Positions 6,658-11,269 of a stretch of 11,269 nucleotides of DNA are shown here, piece after piece. How positions within the stretch are numbered: position 1 is the first letter of the stretch; each line of letters begins with the position of its first letter. The notes under the pieces are model-generated. The model made no database searches, had not been told where the DNA came from, and saw only the letters and a program-made list of their open reading frames with translations. Origin of the DNA: Clostridia bacterium (GTDB lineage Bacteria > CBDUZB01 > JAGLHV01). Location: assembly GCA_030595925.1 (NCBI GenBank), contig JAUVLC010000080.1, positions 1 to 11,269 on the forward strand, read 5' to 3'. A program made the translations under genes and the position numbers.

Positions 6658-8082
6658 TTATTTTTTGAGTAATGTAAAATGAAATATGCTTCCCTGGTTT
6701 AATTTGCTCTCTACCCATATCTTACCACCGTGAGCTTCAACAATACCTTTTACAATAGCCAAACCTAACCCCGACCCTTTGGGTTTAGCAGATCCTCCGG
6801 AAGTCTTACGAACTTGACGGAATTTATCAAACACATAATTTACTGCATCCGGAGGAATTCCTACCCCTGTATCCTGAACACTAATTTGCAGGCTATCCCC
6901 TTTATCCCGGGCAAAAATAGTTATATTTCCCCCCAAAGGAGTAAATTTAAAAGCATTACTGACCAAATTAGTAATCACCTGTTTTATCTTATCAGCATCA
7001 GCTAAAATTGGTTTTATATCGGAAGGTATGTCCATAATCGTTTTAATCTGTTTTTCATTGGTCAAAGGAGTAAATAAAATAAATATTTCCTCAACCATTT
7101 GAGCAATATTTACCTGTTCTTTGACCACCTCTAATTGAGCTGCCTCTATTTTAGCTAGATCTAATACATCATTGATAAATCGGGTCAGTCGGGTTGTATC
7201 ACTTTTCATAATCTTTAATGCTTTAATTCTCATTTCCTCATTCATTTTTTCCGGAGGTGTATCAATAAAAAGGTCTATATATCCTTGAATAGCGGTAAGC
7301 GGCGATCTCAACTCATGGGAAACACTGGAAACAAAATCTTTCTTCATCTGGTCCAATTCTTTTAACTTTTCTGCCATCCGATTAAATTCCCTGGCCAGAG
7401 CACCTAATTCATTTTTGGTATTAATAACAATTTTTGTATCTAAATCACCATCCCCTATCGTTTTTGCTCCCTGCGCCAATTTTCTAATTGGCAGGGTTAT
7501 CTTTCTGGATAAAAGAAACGCCCCTATAATTCCTACCACTAAAGAGACCAATGTTACCTGTAATATACGCTCCCGTGTTTTATCTACTACATTTTTTATC
7601 CTTTTATTAATGATATTCTGAGAAAAACCTACTTGAACAATACCGGTTTTCTTTTGATTTATAATCACGGGAAAGGACAATATATCAAGAAGTTCACCGT
7701 TAAGCGGATTAGTATAAACCTGTCTTCGAAATTTCCTAGTTCTTTTTGCTTTTTTTCCTACAGAGCTTTTCAAAACATTTTTGATTAATCTATCCTTAAC
7801 AGAAGTAAGTACCCTCCCTTTATTGTCCAAATAAAGGCCATATACTATAGCTTTATTGGTTTTTTTAATTACATTAATATAATTTAAGAGAAGTATTTCG
7901 TCATCCGTAATTAATGCTTCTTTACAAAGTTGGCTAAAATTTTTAACCGTACTAATTTCAACATTTTTAATTTCTTCAATCAGAAACTGTTTTTCAAAAA
8001 GAAAAAGAAAAATACTTACACCCAGAATAACTATTATTATAAGCATACTGGCAAATAAAGTAAATTCTGTTTTTAATTTCAT
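6658..8082 (-). CDS. Membrane sensor histidine kinase (HAMP, HisKA, HATPase)
   Basis: This 474-aa kinase likely phosphorylates the response regulator encoded next to it. A first membrane helix (about 9-30) is followed by an extracytoplasmic sensor region (31-171). That region may have a Cache/PAS-like fold, judged only from pattern (LDNKGRVL and GIVQVGFS). A second helix (about 172-192) and a HAMP linker (about 193-243) come next. The H-box SHELRSPLTAIQGY has H256 as phospho-acceptor. The ATP-binding domain has N-box N372/N376 (NLVSNAFKF), G1 DTGVGIP (404-410) and G2 GSGLGLAIV. All catalytic motifs are intact. ATG is preceded by GGAG. The ligand cannot be told from the sequence. Confidence 0.93.
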   Translation of the reverse strand: MKLKTEFTLFASMLIIIVILGVSIFLFLFEKQFLIEEIKNVEISTVKNFSQLCKEALITDDEILLLNYINVIKKTNKAIVYGLYLDNKGRVLTSVKDRLIKNVLKSSVGKKAKRTRKFRRQVYTNPLNGELLDILSFPVIINQKKTGIVQVGFSQNIINKRIKNVVDKTRERILQVTLVSLVVGIIGAFLLSRKITLPIRKLAQGAKTIGDGDLDTKIVINTKNELGALAREFNRMAEKLKELDQMKKDFVSSVSHELRSPLTAIQGYIDLFIDTPPEKMNEEMRIKALKIMKSDTTRLTRFINDVLDLAKIEAAQLEVVKEQVNIAQMVEEIFILFTPLTNEKQIKTIMDIPSDIKPILADADKIKQVITNLVSNAFKFTPLGGNITIFARDKGDSLQISVQDTGVGIPPDAVNYVFDKFRQVRKTSGGSAKPKGSGLGLAIVKGIVEAHGGKIWVESKLNQGSIFHFTLLKK

Positions 8083-8320
8083 TCACTTTTTCTCCATTTT
8101 TAATTTTTTCAAAGAGTTCTGCAAAATATACATATTCTGCTTGCCCGCCAATTCGAAAGACAGATTATTCCGTACTCAATGCGAAGTATTTAAAATATCA
8201 AAAGATTCCCACCATAGAATTTACCACATATACCGATACGAAATAAAAACAACAAAAAAGGTGAAAAAATTATTTTGCAAAAAGTCTTAATCTTCTTAAA
8301 TTTTTTTAAAAGGAAAATAT

Positions 8321-10315
8321 CTATTTTTTCTTATATCCATTAACCCTTTGTAAAGCACTGCGGGTCTTGGAATGTTGGGGAACAAATTCCAAAGCCTTCT
8401 TCCATAATCGGGTTGCTTTATCTATCTTCCCTTTATTATATTCTTCCAGCCCCTCTTCGTAATATTTGTTCGCCGCTGCTTCTTTTTTCTGTTTCAATTT
8501 GATTTTCGCCTTTTCTAAATCTTCCTTCGCTTTCTCGTGCCGAGGAATAAATTTGAGTGCCTTTTTAAAACTTACAATCGCTTCTTCTAATTTCCCTTCT
8601 GTATAATACTCTACTCCTTTTTCATAATACTTCTTAGTTAATTTCGCTTTTAATTCCCCGCTTGTCTTTACCAGAAAATTCTTCGCTTTTTTATGCTTGG
8701 AATTTAATTTTAATACTTTCTTCATTTCCATAATCGCTCCTCTTAATTCCCCTCCCCTATACAATTCCATCGCTTTTAAATAATATTCCTTTATCTCTTT
8801 CCTCTGTTGTTCTTTCCCCATCTCCTTTAACTTCTTATTGATTATGTATATGTAATACCTCGCTTTCTCATGCCTCAAATTTAAAAATATTACCTTCTGA
8901 AACTCTTCCCTTGCCTGAGCATATCTCTTCTTTTTATACATCTTTAAACCCTCTTTATATATTGTCTTTGCTTCTTCCTCTTTATATTCCTCTAATTTTG
9001 TCCTTACCTTTATTAAACATTCTTTCGCTTCCGAATGTCCCGGCACTAAGGCCAATATCGCTTCAAATTCATCCCTCGCTTCAAGTGTCTTCCCCTTTTC
9101 ATAATACTTCCTCCCTAAATCTAAATGCTCTCCTATCTTTTTATTCGTTTCTACCTCTTTAAATTCATCCTGTATCTTCTTTATATATTCTTTCGCTTCC
9201 TTGTTATCTGAATCCAATACCAATATGTTTTTAAATCCCTGGTAGGCATTTATATAATCTTTCTTCCGGTAATCCCTTACCCCTTGTTTATTATATTCCT
9301 TTACCCTGACCTCGACTAAATTCGCCCGGTAATCTTTCCCGAATCGCCAGCTTAAACTTACCCGATGTGTATCTCCTAATATCCCATATGGCTCAAAGGC
9401 ATAATCTATTCCTATTTCTCCGTTATTCATTCCCAAACCATAACTTATTCCTTTCTCTACTTCATTGTTACTCCCATATCCCATCCTTAAACTGATTATA
9501 TCCCACAACCAATATTCTACACCCATATTTATATACCCATCGTTATCAGCAGGCAAATTATAATCTAAGGCTAAAAGAATATCTCCATTAAGCAACCGGT
9601 ATCCCGTTCCTAATTTTATATTTAACGGTAATTTGTCCCCCTCTTTTACAAACTTTATTTCCCCTCCCAAATTCTGTACATTAAAACCAAAGGATAAGTT
9701 TTCTACAGGGGTTTTATATAAACTTCCTATATCCAATGCATAAGCCACTGCCGACTTATCATCTAACTTTTCCTGTATAAATTTTACATTTATCCCTCCG
9801 AATAATCCCGTCTTCCATTGCTCACTTATTTTTTTATTTCCCATTAGTTTTCTGCTGTAGGATAATGTTACGGCTAAATCATACGCTGTCAGGTTATTCG
9901 ACGGCATACCTCCTTCGGAATATCCGTCTATATCACTTATCGTTAAATAATTTACGCTCCCTCCTAATACCCCATTCCTTCCCAACGGATGTGCATATCC
10001 CAGAAACTGATAATTTATTCCTTCCCACCATTTAAGATACATAAAACTTACTTCTTTCCTCTCTAATTGCCCTAATCCTCCCGGGTTCCAGTAAATCGCT
10101 CCTACATCATCCGCCACTCCGCAAAATGCTCCTCCCATTCCTACCCCTCTTGCTCCCACCTTTAATTTAAGAAAGTTTGCTCCCGTAGTCCCTTCCGAGC
10201 TGCTTCCAAAAGTTGTAAATTGTAAATAAAAAACACAGAATATTGTTAGACTAAGAATAAAAACCATCCTTACCGAATCTTTTATTTCTTCTTTTAGAAT
10301 TTCTTTTATTTTCAT
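8321..10315 (-). CDS. PorV/UPF0164-like outer-membrane barrel fused to C-terminal TPR repeats
   Basis: The 664-aa protein has a signal-type hydrophobic segment (about 17-36), then a PorV/UPF0164-like barrel (about 42-326). The barrel starts with the family signature around GARGVGMGGAF and IYWNPGGLG and ends in an aromatic strand, HRVSLSWRFG. About six TPR-like units follow (roughly 342-383, 396-440, 451-490, 511-552, 562-602 and 616-656), rich in Lys and Glu. PorV proteins are outer-membrane components that help release type 9 secretion substrates, and the neighbouring gene ends in a sorting-like domain that fits such a role. The TPRs presumably face the periplasm. GGGAGG lies 9 nt before ATG 10315, which supports this start over an internal Met17. 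The exact function is inferred. Confidence 0.82.
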   Translation of the reverse strand: MKIKEILKEEIKDSVRMVFILSLTIFCVFYLQFTTFGSSSEGTTGANFLKLKVGARGVGMGGAFCGVADDVGAIYWNPGGLGQLERKEVSFMYLKWWEGINYQFLGYAHPLGRNGVLGGSVNYLTISDIDGYSEGGMPSNNLTAYDLAVTLSYSRKLMGNKKISEQWKTGLFGGINVKFIQEKLDDKSAVAYALDIGSLYKTPVENLSFGFNVQNLGGEIKFVKEGDKLPLNIKLGTGYRLLNGDILLALDYNLPADNDGYINMGVEYWLWDIISLRMGYGSNNEVEKGISYGLGMNNGEIGIDYAFEPYGILGDTHRVSLSWRFGKDYRANLVEVRVKEYNKQGVRDYRKKDYINAYQGFKNILVLDSDNKEAKEYIKKIQDEFKEVETNKKIGEHLDLGRKYYEKGKTLEARDEFEAILALVPGHSEAKECLIKVRTKLEEYKEEEAKTIYKEGLKMYKKKRYAQAREEFQKVIFLNLRHEKARYYIYIINKKLKEMGKEQQRKEIKEYYLKAMELYRGGELRGAIMEMKKVLKLNSKHKKAKNFLVKTSGELKAKLTKKYYEKGVEYYTEGKLEEAIVSFKKALKFIPRHEKAKEDLEKAKIKLKQKKEAAANKYYEEGLEEYNKGKIDKATRLWKKALEFVPQHSKTRSALQRVNGYKKK

Positions 10316-10378
10316 TTTTATTTTCCTCCCTTTTTATCTCTATTTTCTATCGACTTATTTTCAAATAATTTCAAATTC

Positions 10379-10413
10379 ATAAATACTGTGTCACAAATAG
10401 TCACATACTCACT
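10379..10413. repeat. Dispersed intergenic repeat, copy 2
   Basis: This is the second copy of the 35-nt block at 156-190 (31 of 35 identical, transitions only), in the same orientation. It lies upstream of the PorV-like gene. Beyond the block, the copy continues with ACTTCGTTCGTGTCAT. It would be within the leader or promoter region of the PorV-like gene. Confidence 0.6.
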
Positions 10414-10482
10414 TCGTTCGTGTCATACATTGTCATAAACTACATTTGACTATTTTTCAAACTCCCAAAACATCAAATATGT

Positions 10483-10526
10483 TTGCTCAATACTTCAATT
10501 ACACTTAGTACAGGTTCATTGAGCAA
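10483..10526. repeat. Inverted repeat upstream of the PorV-like gene
   Basis: TTGCTCAAT (10483-10491) and ATTGAGCAA (10518-10526) are perfect 9-bp arms separated by 26 nt. There is no T-run on either side, so it is not an intrinsic terminator. It could be a regulatory hairpin or the ends of a tiny non-autonomous element. The function is unknown. Confidence 0.45.
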
Positions 10527-10536
10527 CTACAAACTT

Positions 10537-10564
10537 ATAACTTCTTTTGTAATCCGTAATCTAT
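10537..10564. repeat. Direct repeat, left copy, abutting the small secreted ORF
   Basis: This copy matches 10868-10895 at 23 of 28 positions, with the exact core TTTGTAATCC. It overlaps the stop codon of the small ORF (10561-10563). The placement suggests the ORF was truncated or bounded by a repeat-related event. Confidence 0.45.
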
Positions 10565-10851
10565 AGACTCTCTTTTGTCTTTTCTAACCAATAAAGCAAA
10601 TTTAAACCATCATAACCTTTAACATAAACAGTTGTACTTGCTTCTATACTAAAAGTACCAATATTAGTGTGTACACCCGCTATTTCCTCTGACCCATCAG
10701 GTATCCAATCCTGCCCTTCATGATCCCCTCCTCCAAGCAGTGTCCAAGCATAAGATAACGACACACTAAATAATGAAAAAGTAAAAATTAAACTAATTAT
10801 TAAAATCAGTAATTTAACTATTTTTTTTCTCTTCATTTTTTCTTTTTCCAT
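10561..10851 (-). CDS. Small secreted protein, possibly the N-terminal stub of a larger surface protein
   Basis: This 96-aa ORF encodes a clear Sec signal peptide: a Lys/Arg-rich start, a hydrophobic core at 11-33, and probable cleavage after SLSYA (35). The short mature part begins WTLLGGGDHEGQDWIPDG and has a beta-rich stretch, IGTFSIEASTTVYVKGYDG. It then changes character to LNLLYWLEKTKESL and stops. The beta-rich part looks like the opening of a large repetitive extracellular protein, so truncation is likely. The second Met (codon 6) is an alternative start, as the first has no good ribosome site. Similar direct repeats bracket the ORF. I do not recognise a family; it may be non-functional. 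Confidence 0.5.
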   Translation of the reverse strand: MEKEKMKRKKIVKLLILIISLIFTFSLFSVSLSYAWTLLGGGDHEGQDWIPDGSEEIAGVHTNIGTFSIEASTTVYVKGYDGLNLLYWLEKTKESL

Positions 10852-10867
10852 TAATCATTTAGTATTT

Positions 10868-10895
10868 ATAAATCCATTTGTAATCCATAATTTAT
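10868..10895. repeat. Direct repeat, right copy, between sorting-domain gene and small ORF
   Basis: This is the partner of 10537-10564 (23 of 28 identical). It falls in the 54-nt spacer between the stop of the sorting-domain gene and the ATG of the small ORF. Together the two copies bracket the small ORF. Confidence 0.45.
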
Positions 10896-10905
10896 TATTT
10901 ATAGC

Positions 10906-11269
10906 TTATTTTATAATCATTAATTTCCCGCTTTTATGTTCTCTTTCGTTTTCTATATAATAAATATATACCCCACTGGCCAGGAATTTTCCTCCCTTAT
11001 TCTTTACATCCCAGATTAACTGTCCATCCCCGTCTTCCTCTTTAAGGGTTACTATCAACTCTCCACTTATTGTAAATATCTTTATCATGGCTTGTGAAGA
11101 TAATCCGGTAAAGGTAATCTGGTTATGCCCCTGATATACTCTGCAAGGAACCGGAAAAACATAAGCTGAAGTTAAATTTGTATCATTGGCTCCCATTAAT
11201 ACAAAAGTAGAAAAATGCGGCACTTTAGCCGTAACCACATTTCGTTCTGTATCCACTAACGAACCCGGT
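10906..11269 (-). CDS. C-terminal end of a secreted protein with an Ig-like sorting domain (5' end outside window)
   Basis: The frame is open to the window edge, reading PGSLVDTERNV at the border, so only the last 121 or so codons are present. The GTG at 11256 is internal, not a start. After VPHFSTFVLMG, a linker-type ending often seen before such domains, comes the C-terminal beta domain. Its landmarks are AYVFPVPCRVYQG, ITFTGLSSQAMIKIFTISGE, LIWDVKNKGG, ASGVYIYYI and the terminal GKLMIIK. This pattern fits type 9 secretion type-A sorting / FlgD-Ig-like domains on exported proteins. The PorV-like protein encoded downstream could take part in its export. The N-terminal function is not visible. 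Confidence 0.8.
   Translation of the reverse strand, partial: PGSLVDTERNVVTAKVPHFSTFVLMGANDTNLTSAYVFPVPCRVYQGHNQITFTGLSSQAMIKIFTISGELIVTLKEEDGDGQLIWDVKNKGGKFLASGVYIYYIENEREHKSGKLMIIK

Noticed and set aside
8123-8151. Possible promoter for the histidine kinase, TTGGCG-N17-TATTTT on the minus strand
   Set aside because: Spacing is right, but each hexamer matches only four of six bases, and several similar weak pairs exist in the same 238-nt spacer.
1-11269. CRISPR arrays, tRNA or rRNA genes, and transposases
   Set aside because: I looked for regularly spaced repeats, cloverleaf-type sequences and DDE or recombinase motifs on both strands and saw none. The dispersed repeats found are single or paired, not arrays.

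Overview
The window is about 11.3 kb of AT-rich DNA (low GC judged by eye, not computed) from an anaerobic bacterium with an outer membrane. Every gene I can support lies on the minus strand, so transcription runs from high to low coordinates. Two lineage clues point to an uncultivated candidate-phylum bacterium (for example Omnitrophota- or Desantisbacteria-like) rather than a well-known species. The first is a PorV/UPF0164-type outer-membrane barrel fused to TPR repeats. The second is a C-terminal sorting-like domain of the type 9 secretion / FlgD-Ig kind. This placement is inference.

Layout, in transcription order. (1) 10906-11269: the 3' end of a large secreted protein ending in a C-terminal Ig-like sorting domain. 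(2) 10561-10851: a small secreted ORF that looks like the N-terminal stub of a surface protein, with similar direct repeats on both sides. (3) 8321-10315: a PorV-like barrel plus about six TPRs. (4) 6658-8082 and 5574-6503: a membrane sensor histidine kinase followed by a response regulator with a degenerate GGDEF output domain. (5) 5315 down to 236: a complete rnf operon in the order rnfC-D-G-E-A-B, encoding the ion-pumping ferredoxin:NAD+ oxidoreductase. Repeat-rich DNA (1-235) follows rnfB.

The rnf operon has its own near-consensus sigma-70 promoter, TTGACG-N17-TATAAT, about 100 nt before rnfC. A perfect 10-bp inverted repeat overlaps its -35 box, a likely operator. All six core subunits are intact, with the expected Fe-S ligands in RnfB and RnfC, the paired membrane cysteines in RnfA and RnfE, and the FMN-threonine motif in RnfG. 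Two departures stand out. The FMN-acceptor position of RnfD is serine instead of threonine, and a structured, more GC-rich repeat-like element separates rnfC from rnfD. No apbE flavin transferase is in the window. The two-component pair sits just upstream, but no direct link to rnf can be shown.

No wholly new system is evident. The most interesting items are the palindrome at the rnf promoter, the RnfD serine, the PorV-TPR fusion, the intergenic repeat families (one copy at each end of the window) and the truncated surface-protein stub. There are no tRNA, rRNA, CRISPR or transposase genes, and no gene-free stretch longer than 300 bases.
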